DNA of 64,000 nucleotides, taken from contig NC_060107.1 of the NCBI RefSeq assembly GCF_021155765.1, forward strand, positions 13,006,501 through 13,070,500. The letters are read 5' to 3'. Numbering within the stretch: the first letter of the stretch is position 1; each line of letters begins with the position of its first letter. The translations under genes were made by a program, and so were the position numbers. Source of the DNA: Diprion similis. Its lineage: Eukaryota; Arthropoda; Insecta; Hymenoptera; Diprionidae. This document shows, piece by piece, positions 52,061 to 64,000 of this stretch. The notes beneath the pieces were generated by a model, which did no database searches, had not been told where the DNA came from, and saw only the letters and a program-made list of their open reading frames with translations.

Positions 52061-53920
52061 ATGAACTTTCTACAGATAATTTATTACGTCGCAGCAATGT
52101 TCGTCGTTGGATCACTGGGGGAGAAGTGTTCGGACGATTGTTCTTGCAAATGGAAGAACGGAAAGCAGACGGTAGAATGCACGGATCGCTCCCTAACCAC
52201 CATTCCCGGGTGGATCGATTCTGAGACTCAAGTACTGGACATGAGTGGAAATAAAATTAAGGTCCTACCAAAGCACATTTTCAAACGACTAGGACTTACG
52301 AATCTGCAGCGGTTATACTTACGCGGCTGTCACATTGATCGGATCGACAGCGAAGCTTTGGCCGGCTTGACTAATCTCGTCGAGTTAGACTTGAGCAACA
52401 ATTTGCTCACGTCAATACCAAACACGAGTTTCGCCGACACGCAATTTCTGCGGGATTTAATACTATCCCATAATCCGATAGAAAAAGTACCGGCGAACGC
52501 TTTGAAGTACACCCCGAATCTCGTCAAGCTCGACATATCAAACTGCAAGATAAACGAGGTTAATTCGAAGGCCTTCGAGGGCCTGGGACTACTGGAAAGC
52601 CTGAAACTGAACAACAACAAATTGGTCAACCTTCACCCGAGCATGTTCGAGTCGCTCGAGAAGCTGACCAGTATCGCCCTGCACGAGAATCCTTGGAAGT
52701 GCGACTGTCACTTGAGGGACATAAAAATCTGGCTCCTAAAACGGAACATTCCAACGCTCGTCGCGCCGGCATGTCGCGGGGGTCCAGATCAACTGCTTGA
52801 CAAAATGTTCTCGGAACTATCAGTCGACGATTTCGCCTGCCGTCCAGTTCTCCTAGTCGTGACTCCGTACGCCGAGGCGACGATCGGGGAAAACGCGAGC
52901 ATAATTTGCCGGGTAAGCGCTGTACCACCGGCTCAAATAAAGTGGTACTGGAACGGCAGGATGCTCGCGAACCATTCGGCGTTCAGCAGTTTCCAGAAGA
53001 TACTGATATTCGAGGAGGGCCAATCGCGGAAGAAGAGCACCCTGGTCCTGACAAACGCCCAGGAGTCGGACTCGAGTGAGTTTTACTGCGTCGCCGAGAA
53101 CCGGGCCGGCATCGTGGAGGCCAATTTTACCCTTCACGTGTCGCTGAGAACGGCAGGAATGTCGACCCTGGGCTCGGGGCAAATAGCTGGGATCTCCGCG
53201 GCCCTCGTTGTGTTAATTCTTTTCATCCTGTTGATCATCCTCGTGTTATTCATCCGTCTGAGGAGGATGCCTCTGAAGGAAATCAAGTCCTCCGGAGGCG
53301 CGCAGGACGGCGTTGTAGCTGGCAACGGCGTCGCCGAAGGTGGTGGGTCGTCGTCACGGAGAAAAGCCGACAATGACGAGGCGACCTCGTTCGCCACGTT
53401 CGCCGAGGCGAAGCCGCCGGTTTCTCTGAACCTGAACTACGTCCAGAAGCCGTACGCCTTCTCCGAGGACGATTACACCTTCGCTCGTTACACCGAGAGC
53501 CACGCGGCTTCCGGTCCCGGGCCGTGCTACTCGTCGACGACGTCGTTGATGCTCGTCGAGAATCCCGACCTGATTCGGGATACGCGACGCGGTTCGGCCG
53601 ACGAGGCGAAGCCCTTCGCGCCTGGTGGCTACAGCATAGAAGTCAAGAACAACAAGCTCCTCTACTCCAACTGCATATGGGAGTCGAAGGAGGAGATTCC
53701 CGTCGGCGGATACGTCGTCAAGGACATGCAATCGGCGATGACGGCTTCCGTAGACGCGGCGCAAGTCGCCTCGTCCGTTCCTCCGGGCGCTAAGCAGATT
53801 CGCGTTTGGCAAAAAGGCGTCCCGGTTTTGCCACCCGTTTCCGCCCTGAAGCGGGTCCTCGGATCAACACGGAGTTCACCCGACGAAGGATACCAGGAAG
53901 GCACAGGCACCGACGTCTAG
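52061..53920 (+). CDS. Kekkon-like LRR-Ig single-pass membrane receptor
   Basis: An intronless CDS of 619 aa. Layout: signal peptide (1-20), cysteine-rich LRRNT (23-40), about six to seven leucine-rich repeats (55-210), LRRCT starting NPWKCDC (210-260), one Ig C2 domain (about 263-360, with Cys283 and the FYCVAENRAG beta-strand around Cys343), a TM segment (about 375-399) with a basic stop-transfer RLRRM, and a 215-residue cytoplasmic tail. The tail has the motif SPDEGYQEGTGTDV at its end. This matches the Drosophila kekkon family, whose members modulate EGFR or BMP signalling; which kek (kek5-like, perhaps) needs a tree. The terminal TDV is a class I PDZ-ligand type end (T-x-V). Glycine- and serine-rich spacers (GVAEGGGSSS) lie in the juxtamembrane tail. 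GC content is clearly higher than in the flanks. Confidence 0.9.
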   Translation: MNFLQIIYYVAAMFVVGSLGEKCSDDCSCKWKNGKQTVECTDRSLTTIPGWIDSETQVLDMSGNKIKVLPKHIFKRLGLTNLQRLYLRGCHIDRIDSEALAGLTNLVELDLSNNLLTSIPNTSFADTQFLRDLILSHNPIEKVPANALKYTPNLVKLDISNCKINEVNSKAFEGLGLLESLKLNNNKLVNLHPSMFESLEKLTSIALHENPWKCDCHLRDIKIWLLKRNIPTLVAPACRGGPDQLLDKMFSELSVDDFACRPVLLVVTPYAEATIGENASIICRVSAVPPAQIKWYWNGRMLANHSAFSSFQKILIFEEGQSRKKSTLVLTNAQESDSSEFYCVAENRAGIVEANFTLHVSLRTAGMSTLGSGQIAGISAALVVLILFILLIILVLFIRLRRMPLKEIKSSGGAQDGVVAGNGVAEGGGSSSRRKADNDEATSFATFAEAKPPVSLNLNYVQKPYAFSEDDYTFARYTESHAASGPGPCYSSTTSLMLVENPDLIRDTRRGSADEAKPFAPGGYSIEVKNNKLLYSNCIWESKEEIPVGGYVVKDMQSAMTASVDAAQVASSVPPGAKQIRVWQKGVPVLPPVSALKRVLGSTRSSPDEGYQEGTGTDV

Positions 53921-56900
53921 GTACCGCTTCTTCATTACTGCGATGCCCGACACAGATACTTGGAGTTACGCAGACGGCACCAGGATGACTTATACGATTA
54001 ATCAATGCCAAAGGACATTATTCATTCGTTATTTTGGCCATCGGTTTTTTCGTGCCGGACGAGCAGTAGTGAACTTGATGAAAGTGGTACTTGAGACGTT
54101 GCGTTATACGGCCTTCGGCGAGGCTCAATTTTCTTGTGCGGTGCAGGCGTTTCTCATGGCCGCTGCTGTACCGAGGGTGATCAGAGATGCTGTGGGCTAA
54201 GGAGCTCTCGCAGTCTTTAGTGAGACGTAGAGAAAGGCAGGACAATGTCATTGTTTCAGTGGTCTTATAGCACAATATTGACGGGTAATTTCTATACGGC
54301 AATGCCAAATATACAATTTATAAGTAAAGACTGTAAATGTTCCAAAAAATGTATAGTTAGCGAGGGTAAATTATTAAAGTCACATGTTGGTATATATAAA
54401 TGGATTTTCTATATGGTCATATTTAATTAAAAAAAAAAAAACACTAGACTAATCATCATAGTCTTTTATACACTTCCTCTCTCGTTCATCTATACACGCA
54501 TAAAAATCTCATCACTTTCTTGGACATTCCAGCATCTGGATAATTCGTGTCACCCTATTGACTTTACTTCGATGCACACGTCTCTTGTCTGGGGTCAAAT
54601 CTGGTCTTGGGTGAATTCGTCCTATGATTGGAAGTTACGGTGTGTTAGTAATGAGAAAGTTATTCTTTTTATACGAAGTTTAGTCTTTCGCGTATGCCTA
54701 CTTGTGTCTACGCTTTGTGCCATTGTGTCGTGCAAGCTCACTCAGCCTGTGCAAACAAACGATCATTCTGGTATTTGTGTTGTACTCCTGTTTACCGAAC
54801 TCCTTCCCTTCGTTTCATTTCTTTCCCCAGAAAGTATAACCTGCCGTTTAGTTATCGAGTTACATTAAACATCCGTTTGCTTTCACACATTTTCGAACTT
54901 TGATCACAAGTTTTTTCACGAGTAGAACAACATTTCGAATTGAAAAGTATACTTAGCCTCATGTATTTGTATTAAAACATTCTCAAACTCGAAACTAATA
55001 AATTAAAGTGTCATCTAAATTCTCTATTCCGATCGTTTATGCAAAGCTTTTCTCAAGCTTACAGACGTCAACCAGGCTACAAATGCTACAGCGAAATGTG
55101 AAGCTTACGAATTGATTGTCTTGTCCAGATTTCTGGTGCCCAGAAAAACCGCTAGTGAAGTCCTACTGCGTGTATTTTTATTCGCAATTGAACAATCCAT
55201 CGAATCAGTGCAGAGTGCATTTTATTGCCACGCTCTCTTGTACTTTTAAGTCCTTATCGCTTCGGGTTCTGGTTTGAAGTGAGAGCCAAGCACCAATGGA
55301 TATGCAATGACGAGGATCTCGTGCCCGATTCTCAATTCGAATACACTCGAGCGTATTGAATTGAATATCTGGATTTCAATCCTCATTGCAGAGCCAACAT
55401 ATCAATCGATTACCAATTTTTCGCTCGCATTGGCCCAGCCTGAAATTTCGCCCCTTCCGTTTGAGGGAGTGTCTTGTTAAGCCATAACACTTGAAATTCC
55501 GGTTCACCCCTCTCAGTCTTGCATTTTTTCTCGTCTATTTCTCTCGCGATCAATTGGCTAGAATGATTGAGAGACTGTAGTGATTGACGCACGGCTGGGC
55601 ATGTACACCAGCCCTCGCACGTCCCTCCCCCTTCCCTCCCCCCCCACCCATCGTGACAAACTGGCGGCATACACAAACCTGACGGAAAACACATCACTGT
55701 CCTGGATAGGAATGGTGCCGTTCTCAAGCACTTGACGTATTCATGATGTGCCAATGAAGCGCTACTTCGGACCTTCGAAATTTCCGTGAAAAATTGGGGA
55801 TTCTGATACATTTTTTATATACCAAATTACAGGGTGTCCAGTACCCACGAAATCCTGAAAATATCCCTAAATTTATGACTCCTTGGAAAAGTGGAGAAAT
55901 TGTTCTTTTTTTTTTGGACATTCTTATTTATTTGCTCTTCGTTATAGTTCAATTTTGCATTAGTTTCGAAAGATTTCAAGAGGTTTAACGAATTCAGACA
56001 TTCTAAGCTTGTTCCGAAGTAATTAGAGTCCTTATTACGCCTAACATTTTTTAGCTATCCCAGGCGATTATTTTCTCTTCATAACTTGAGGGAGCTTTGA
56101 AAAAATGCAATCAGTTCTAAAAGCCTATTACGCTTGCTTGATGCGCTTACATTAAATTCAAACACTTTTGTTTAAATCTAAGTCATATTGTTATCTATAA
56201 AACTTTGGTTCGAGATAAATAGATTATTGAAAATTATATTCTGGAGGCTTCTAGTCCTGGAAATTCTATACGCTGATGTTACTGGACATCAACTCGCAAC
56301 AGAAGCGAGTCAGATTTTTCTGTAAATATTTCTAATTGTTGGGAGCTGCACGTAAGTTGTAGCTTTCGCGCTTATTATACCTACCTTACTTGAAAATACT
56401 CAAGTTTTAACCAAGAGAGTCGGGGAGGAGATTACAGAAGGCATATAATAATACGAGTGGCTAATTGCAAGTGTAAGGGTGTTGTTTGTTGAGCGTTAAA
56501 AACATACGAACACGCTAATCGGGGGCGCTTTACCCCATTGCGCGTAATGAAGTTTTTCTAATTATTAATCTTGTTACGAGCATCAAACACGTCCGTGAGT
56601 GTGAATATATTTTTTATTAACGCGTTTTATATAGCCGACACGTGGGTAATTTAATTAAAGCCGCGCACTTGCGAAAGTGAGTACTATTCGCCGAGTTTTG
56701 AATACTTATATGTAATTTAACACGTTGGAGAAGACGTGAAATCTTTTTCATTGCTTGTCAATTGTTTCCGCTATTAAAACGTGCAGATTTGCTAAATTTT
56801 TCTATGCTTTACTGTATCTGCGTGCAGAATTTTAAGCCCCTTATACCCCCTAACTTCAATTCCAGCCGAATTCTTACATATTGAAAATTTTACTATATGA

Positions 56901-59199
56901 AATACTAACTAAACATTACTCATTGAAAACCCAAATTTATTTACGGCGAATTGAAATTTGAAAAAAAAAAAAATAAAGAAAGCTTTTACGGCTTTTTCTC
57001 GATTAATCTCGAACTGCAAAAATTTATATGAGGAAACAGGATCCAAGTCGTGAAGTAAAGTTATTTGAAACAATAGCTCTAAAAATTGAATAAACCGATT
57101 TTAAGTATCAATACTATAAATCTGTCTAGTTTTAATTTTCGAAAATTTTCATCGATTGATGGTGAATTATCTCTGATCTCTGGATGATAAGGCTAGAAAC
57201 GTTCTTTCATCGTACCAATTGGATGGGATTATGAATATTGGCGGTGACTGTGGATGAAGCATTTGTGCGAATTACGTTTTATGGCGGCTATAACAAGAGA
57301 ACATACGAATAAAAAGCCTTTGCTATTCTACATAACACCGTTAATTTCTGAGATTATACATATTTTATTCATCGCCGTTTATCAAGGCCAATCAATCTAA
57401 CATTACGATCAATCATGAACCTGTCTACGTTATAAATTATTAACTGCAACCGACAGCATCGAATGCATATTTAACGATCGCATTATACGAAAAGAAATTT
57501 CCTTTTAGTAGCTTACGATGAGATATAATCGATTGAATAAAAGGTGTGGAGTTTCCATAGTTGGAAATCATTCCCGTCAGAATCAATTATACATATTTGT
57601 AGAGCAATAAAAACTGTAACGTGGAAGAAAGAAAAAAAATTAACCAAACTGAAATAATACATTTGGCAAGCGATTTTCTGTCTAGTGAACGCGAATTTAG
57701 GCTTATACATTTTTCTTACAAGCGACATATTTTCTTGAACGTCTATCGTTACCCTGGATCGCTCAGTCCTACAAATCGTGCATAATATTTTCTGTACACG
57801 TGAAAATCGTTTCTACGACGGGCTCAATATCGGCGCATTATTTCACAAGTACTGTCATGTCTAACAAATGTTCCGAATCACTGGTTCAGTAGATCCTAGC
57901 AGACAGCACGACATTGTCCAGGGTCAAAGCTATTTGATATTTTCTCAAAGATATTTATCACTTCGAGCACTAGGAGCGGAGATAATATCAAAACGCATTT
58001 CGTCGCATGCAGTCGTCTTACCACGAGTGAACTACTTTGTAACTTGGATTATTATACTTTCGATTATTCGTGTAATAGAAATCTCGGTCACAACAAATGC
58101 GTGAAAAGAAAAGGTTGTTGATAAGTTAGTCCATTTTAGCAAGCTGTTTCAATATACAAGCGTGTCAAGCTACTCGTCGCTTCTTGAAATTGAAATGGAG
58201 TTACGTTGGGTGTCCTGAAGTCATGACAGGACTTCAAGTAGTTATACTGCTAGTGAGTACCGACCATGAGAAGTATTCATGACGCTCAGACGCGTTAATT
58301 AGGTTTGTCTGTCGACAGGTTTCAACCGAGGAGCCATTCACTTGAATGTAAAATGAACGATTTCTACTTTATCATGTGATTTTGGTCCATTTTCAATATA
58401 TCATGCAGTTTCCTACGTCCCCCTGATTTCTACCAATTTTCAAGTACTCGAGGCGATTTTCAATTACTTACAATGCTAGGAAATCATTTGGTCCGGAAAC
58501 CAGCAAAAGTACATGATGAGATAAATATCAATAGAATATTAATAAATTCAAATCATTTGCCGTTAATCGTCAGCCTCACAACGATATCCGTGATTTCCGA
58601 TGCCTTCCACACGATCTCTTCAACGCCAATTGAAAGTGATTAGCAGTGTTGCCCAATGATTTTAGTTATCTAGATTTATCCCTGGCAATTTCAAAGAATA
58701 TTTCAGTCACTGAGATTCCTTTGATTTACAATTTTACTTCTGACTGTTAAATTTATGATTTCCTTCGGTGAATGGCCTCTCGGGTTCAACAATTTTCATA
58801 CTAGATAATAAAAATTCCGACACAGTCCGATAGCATTTCGAGGTGATAATAATTGCGATGATTGCGTTATACGAAATCATACAGATGTAGGTCAGGGTGG
58901 TAAAATCGATGATAAGGACGATCCGGCGAGCCAGATAAAGAGAAAGAAACACCGCATTCGGTTCAGAATATGCGTACACCCTTATGTAGCTCGACGGTCT
59001 GCGGCGAGCTGAGTTTCATACACGCATAAGCATCCGAATACACACGTATGTATGTAGGAAATCATAGGTGTAGATGGCAACGTGTTAGAGCTCCGACGGA
59101 CGACCATATACCCGAAATTACTTGAGCCGGGTTATGCGCCATTTCTATAACTACTGACGATGAGGGTAGTTTAAGCCACGCAAGCACCAGCCGTTCGTG
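53921..59199. other. Non-coding 3' flank of the kekkon-like gene
   Basis: After the stop codon lies a probable 3' UTR, then AT-rich DNA. A genomic A12 run is at about 54429. Open frames at 54018-54308, 54572-54868, 55410-55811 and others are short, overlap each other and show no known domain. No RNA gene or repeat family was recognised. Confidence 0.4.
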
Positions 59200-59960
59200 C
59201 ATGCCGTCGACCAGAAGGCTCAACGTGGGGTTTGTACGCGTGTCGATCCGAGACCGTTGCAGCAGCAGCAGCAGCAGCCTTGCGGGGAGGAAGAGGATCA
59301 GCCGTGCCAAAGTGGAAGAAGCGAGGAACTGAAAAATGTTCGGCAAGAGACGTTGGTCAATTTATAACCGAGGAACGGATCCCTGCAGGGCGTAAGTACA
59401 TACATACGTCGCGAAAGAGCAGCCTCGCCGGCCTTCGGGCGTGGCGGAAACACCCGAAGTTCTCCGAACGTGGGAATCGATAATATTCGAACGTGTTCCG
59501 TGCAGCGAAGGCGTTGCGAGTGCAGAATTGGCCGCCCGGTGGCGCTGGCGTCGCGCAAGATTTTAGGTTGCGCAAAACGAACGACTACGAGGTGGATACG
59601 CGGTCTAACCGCGAGTAACGCGGTGTTGCTTTACGCCCCGAAACGCTCCTAGATTCTCTCGGGAATACACGAGAGGGTACAGCGAAAAGAGAGAAAGAAG
59701 AGGGTGAGAAAGGAGGGTACAGTCAATGGCGTCGAAGACCGTCTAGTCTGCGAGCCACGTGACGCGCGCAGGCGTCTAGGGATTGTTGTTACCTCGACAA
59801 AGTCTTCTTTGTCAACGTCCTTCGTCCATCCGTCCATCCGTCGTTCGCAAATGGCGGACGCGTTGCTGCACCCGATCGAACGAGCAACGAACTTTATCGC
59901 TTCCGTTCTAATACTTAGCGCTCGACGCCGGTATGCCCCGAGGGCTCGTTTTTAACCTCG
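59200..59960. promoter_or_regulatory. CpG-rich block of unknown role
   Basis: This 760-base stretch is richer in GC and CpG than the flanks and contains a (CAG)n-like run near 59257-59279. Frames are open on both strands (such as 59232-59483 and 59704-59955), as expected in GC-rich DNA, and none has a recognisable domain. It could be the promoter or 5' UTR exon of a gene that lies outside the window. Confidence 0.35.
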
Positions 59961-62900
59961 ACTGCACGAGGAAACTACGAAAAAAAAAAAGTTTACACCG
60001 CCTATGTATTTAAGGTTTCGTTCATTTTGCTCTTCCGTTTTTCACCCTTAGACTATTTTTCCCAACACGCTTTTCCGCGTACGGAAGCCGCAGCAACAGT
60101 TTTGCATTCAAATTTATGGCCTGAAAGAATTTATGGCCAGTTTCGAACCGGCGGCGTAAAGTTGGCTTTCAGTCCATTCCACGACAAACAATACACACAT
60201 ACATGCACACGCAGATACCTATTATACGTGATATTTGATGCTGATGGTATACGTATATACATCGATGAAATTTTCAATATTATCGTCGTATTCCTGTATA
60301 TTATATACTATTAGTAATGGCGACGGTATTGAGGTAACGAGCTATCATGATAGTGCTGCTCTTATATAATAACACGTATATTTTTACGTCAATTTTGTCT
60401 GCCGTTGTCGGTATAAATGTATGATATACTGGGAAAAAGCAAACCTGTGTATATATATATACAAAAATAATTTCAACTGTGTGGTCCGGAAAAAAATTGA
60501 TTCTTTTTTAACACGAGATCACGCACACTTTATTTGAGATCGATGTAAATAGTACGTTACCATTATAATAGAACGAACTCGAACTGTATTTTTTCTTCCT
60601 TGGATATTCCAAGGGTCAAAGTGAAGTAGTGGTTTACAATCGAATTCGAGCACCGTTTACTGTAATGCAAATTGAATAGAAAGGTCGAAGAAAAGACGCG
60701 GAGGATCTAATTGGTCATGAATAACGCATTACAAGTACAATTCAAGAATATAAAAAGTTTGAATTCTTTTCCGAAAGCTATATGAACGGGCGCGCAGAAA
60801 AGGCAGTAAAAAAAAAAAAAATCTGAGAAGCCTGAAAGCCATAATAATGTATTGTGAGTTGAGGTAATATATAACCATTCACGGATGAATTAAGAGGGTT
60901 CGAATCGATATTAAGATATAGACATGCTTGTACATGTAGAGTTGACAATTTACGATCTCCAGAAGCGAGATTCATTTAGACAAGCGGAGGAAATGTTCTT
61001 CTCGACCCCTTTTAAAAAGACAGAGATAGAGAGCTGAATAAAGTAATATCGAGGCGGAGGTTAGCAAAACTCCTTCCGGCTGTCAAGTTCAATCCAATTG
61101 GGTAGCGGAGCCTCGAGCTCTTCTCCTGACTCAATCACTCACTTGTCCTACTCCAACCCTTTTGTGTGCTTTGTCAAGAGCAACGATGTAACTTCAACAT
61201 AAGATGCCAGCGATTTGGGACCGCCGGAAATACACCGCTGAGGTCCATTTGAGCGAATCTTACCATCACTTTTCTCAATCCATGCATACCTGTAAACACA
61301 CACGGGAATAATATGCAGAGCAGTGTATGTGTACCTACGTGAAAAAGTTTCCGACAAAGGTAAAGTACGGATTTCTCTTTGGCATGAGGAGCGTTAGCGA
61401 ACAGTTTTATTAAACCCGTGGGAACAAAGACTGGGAGAAAATAACCAAATACAGCTCGGTGACTCGGGCTGAGCTGCAGGGTAGTTTCTTACCCAAGGCA
61501 AAGATCTGCCAAGGACAGGAACGGGCCGAGGCCAAAGAGAACAAGAAAGCTGAGCTGCGAAGTAGGGACTCTGCACTATGATATACCTATATATGGGGTG
61601 AGAAAGAGAGTAAGAAAAAGACGTCGAGGGCCGAGGGAAAGAGGGAAAGTCGAGGGAGAATTCGGCGTCTGAAGGTTTTTCCGATATTTCTTGGCCAAGT
61701 TCTCCTGTCGTGAATTGGCCAATTCTCAATTATTAATGCTGCGTTAAATCGCGATAAAGGAGGACGACCCATGGCACTGACTTTCCTCTGCTTTAGAGAC
61801 AGAGGTTTGGGGTATTGCTGCCCGTCGAAGTAGGTATAGTTGTCACGATTAAGACTCCCTCTTTAAAGTACCATCACTCGTCGTCAGCATTATGATACAT
61901 CGTTCCACGCCTGTAGTTTTTTGTGGCACACCTCTTTTATGTCACACATTCAATTTGAGACATTGTTACACTGCGTGTACACGAAATGATGTATAATCTA
62001 TTCCGTCCCCATCTTCCTTCTCTTTAAGTTTTCTACGTTGTTGAAAATTTATTCTTATATACCGACCAACGATTCACCGATAAAAGTGAAAGACGTTATG
62101 TTTTTCTTCCGGTTGATCAAACGCCTAAGCGAGGAAAGATTTCAGGATTTTCCTTGAATGCTGGTTGTACATGGTGTATACCTATAGGTATGTGGGTTAT
62201 ACATAAATGGATTAAATGTGGAAGGATATACGTGCCCTTGCATTTTTATTGATCCACTAAAGGTAAGTGCTGAAATTTTATAGTTCACAAGAGGGCGGAA
62301 AGCGGCTGGTAAGATTTGGTAAATTTATTACCTCCATTATTTTTCACCTCGAGCTTCGTATAATACGGATTGTTTTAACATCCCGAAGTAAAACAATCGC
62401 CAAATCAATTTTATCCCCCGGTCCCGACTCGACTCGTAGCTTACCGAACTTTGGTAAAAAAAAAAAAAGAAAAAAAAAATAAAGTAAGGAGAGAAGTATA
62501 AAAAGAGGGTACAGGAAGAGAAAGAGAAGGAGGTCTGTAGAAGTTCCGTTCGAATTAAAGTAAATTCCTTCGATCTTGGGACCGAAGCTCGCTCGTTGGC
62601 TTGTGACCCGTCAGCAGGATTTCGCTCTCGTTCCTCGCCCCTTCCGTCGATCGTAAAATTAATTTTGGAAAGCCAGTTGAAGTGAGCAGGTCGTAAGCCG
62701 AAGCTTAGGCAAGAATTTCCATGATCCACTGAAGCCAATCGGGAGAGCTGTAATACGTATACCTATCCTGCACCTACCCATCTTCCATCTTCGCTGACGC
62801 CATGCCGCCGTTAAGAAAGCGCGACCAATAGTCGTGACGAATACAGGAGAAGAGATGCACTCTGTGCCAGGCGGTAACCTGTTTCCCTTGATCCCACGAC

Positions 62901-64000
62901 TGATCTAAGATTTGATCCCAAGAATCGTTTCGTTCAACTTTAGAGTTGGCGTGCAGAAGCGATGAGGGTCTGATCATCATCGTCATTTCCATTTCGGCAA
63001 GTCTCGTGAAATTCGAGAAGTAATCATAGAGATAAAGTAATAGTAACGAGAAGTAGACCAAATTCCTCTTGTACGATCGTATATGATTGAGCAAGGTAAT
63101 GATAAACATATAGAGCGAGACTAGGTTTCGCGTTTTTTCACGTAGCACGAAATTGAGGTTAGGATCGTGCAACGTTAGATTTTTTTATAACAGCGCATGC
63201 GCGGAGTACAGAAAATGCCATTTTTTACTTCTATGGTTTGATTCCGAAATTAGCTCCCAGTCTGTCGATAATCTTTTGTTGATTTCAAATTCATCAATAA
63301 ACAGCGGCCATTTTGATTCTGTACGAAATTGGGATTTGCCTGTCGAATTTCGTAAAAAAAAAGAAACGTTTTCCTCGATATCGTGAATGCACAATGGTCG
63401 GAGGTCATTTGACGCCAAACACTTTTTTTATCGGAGAAACAATTTTCATATCAAATATATGACGAATACTTTCTCATTTTCAAGAATTGAGCCCACCAAT
63501 ATTACTTGTCGTGTATAGATACGTGTATTGCAAAACGAAATCGGTATCATTGCTTCTTGTGGTAAAAGATTCGCTACGTTTCACAATAAACTAAAGGCGA
63601 GCCTAGTTCAGTTTCAATACAATAATGCGAAGGGTTATCAGGCATCGCGAAGCAGTCGCGAGCAATTTCTGTTCCATTTTATTATACTTACTCGCCATGG
63701 CATTACAAGGGTAGAGGGAAAAACACGGGCTCGATAATCGCTCGGATAAGTATCTCCAGCCTTTGCTTACATAAAGATTGTATGTATAAACTTAAGCTTG
63801 CACGTTTACCTTTTCCTTTTTTCCCCTTTCGTCGATCACATGAATTTATAATTTTCTTATAGCAAAAAATACTGTAACAAGAATCCCTGCACATGTTCAT
63901 CGAACTTTAATTTCTTGTCCATCGTAGATAATCGGAAAGTTTTTAGCGGGACGATCAAGTGTTTCTGAAGAGCAGGTTAAGGATTTTACGGCTTGTCTGA
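59961..64000. other. Intergenic or intronic DNA, no gene recognised
   Basis: About 4 kb with no exon I can support. Short frames at 61394-61729, 62337-62738 and 62774-63172 (minus) have no known domain and no convincing splice context. If the CpG-rich block at 59.2-60.0 kb starts a gene, this could be its first intron. Confidence 0.35.

Noticed and set aside
53354-53812. 152-aa minus-strand frame
   Set aside because: Antisense shadow of the GC-rich kekkon-like coding exon.
59232-59483. Plus-strand frame with an alanine run
   Set aside because: The run is a GCA/CAG repeat in a CpG-rich block; both strands are open and no domain is seen.
62337-63172. Two minus-strand frames of about 130 aa
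   Set aside because: No recognisable domain, poly-Phe from A runs, and no splice sites that join them.

Overview
The window is an insect nuclear genome segment. It has short introns with GT-AG borders, AT-rich non-coding DNA and metazoan gene families. The gene content (a vitellogenin receptor with 4 + 8 class A repeats, a CYP4 P450, me31B, a kekkon-type receptor) fits a holometabolous insect, most likely a hymenopteran. The order is inferred from family resemblance, not proven. Nothing bacterial or viral was recognised.

Layout, left to right. At 1-460 (-) lies the 5' end of a glutathione synthetase gene, cut by the window edge. Divergent from it at 1056-1598 (+) is a small basic protein with a DUF4602/C1orf131-like region. 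Then come four minus-strand genes whose exons I could join with matching phases: an SLC7-type amino-acid transporter (1923-4113, 4 coding exons, 553 aa), cytochrome b5 (8562-9471, 4 exons, 140 aa), a CYP4-like cytochrome P450 (10989-13595, 12 exons, 516 aa) and a vitellogenin receptor (about 16.2-27.0 kb, 30 or more exons, about 1730 aa). At 31138-33891 (-) is a three-finger Snail-like zinc-finger gene. It is head to head with the DEAD-box helicase gene me31B/DDX6 (36211-40582, +, 7 coding exons, 444 aa). At 52061-53920 (+) is a single-exon CDS for a kekkon-like LRR-Ig membrane receptor of 619 aa.

About 11.5 kb between me31B and the kekkon-like gene, and the last 10 kb, have no coding sequence I can support. 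They hold microsatellites, long homopolymers including a pure C22, and several inverted repeats.

There is no operon logic. Cytochrome b5 is a possible electron donor for the neighbouring CYP4, and me31B and the vitellogenin receptor both act in the female germ line, but adjacency alone is weak evidence of a link.

The parts worth a second look are mostly non-genic: two long fold-back elements of about 0.6-0.7 kb (14.4-15.2 kb and 49.6-50.2 kb); a 190-bp GC-containing fold-back element; a small hairpin repeat family sitting in two introns of the vitellogenin receptor; a decayed second copy of that receptor's 5' end about 2.5 kb upstream of it; and alternative C-terminal tails for the same receptor. 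I did not find a convincing new multi-gene system.
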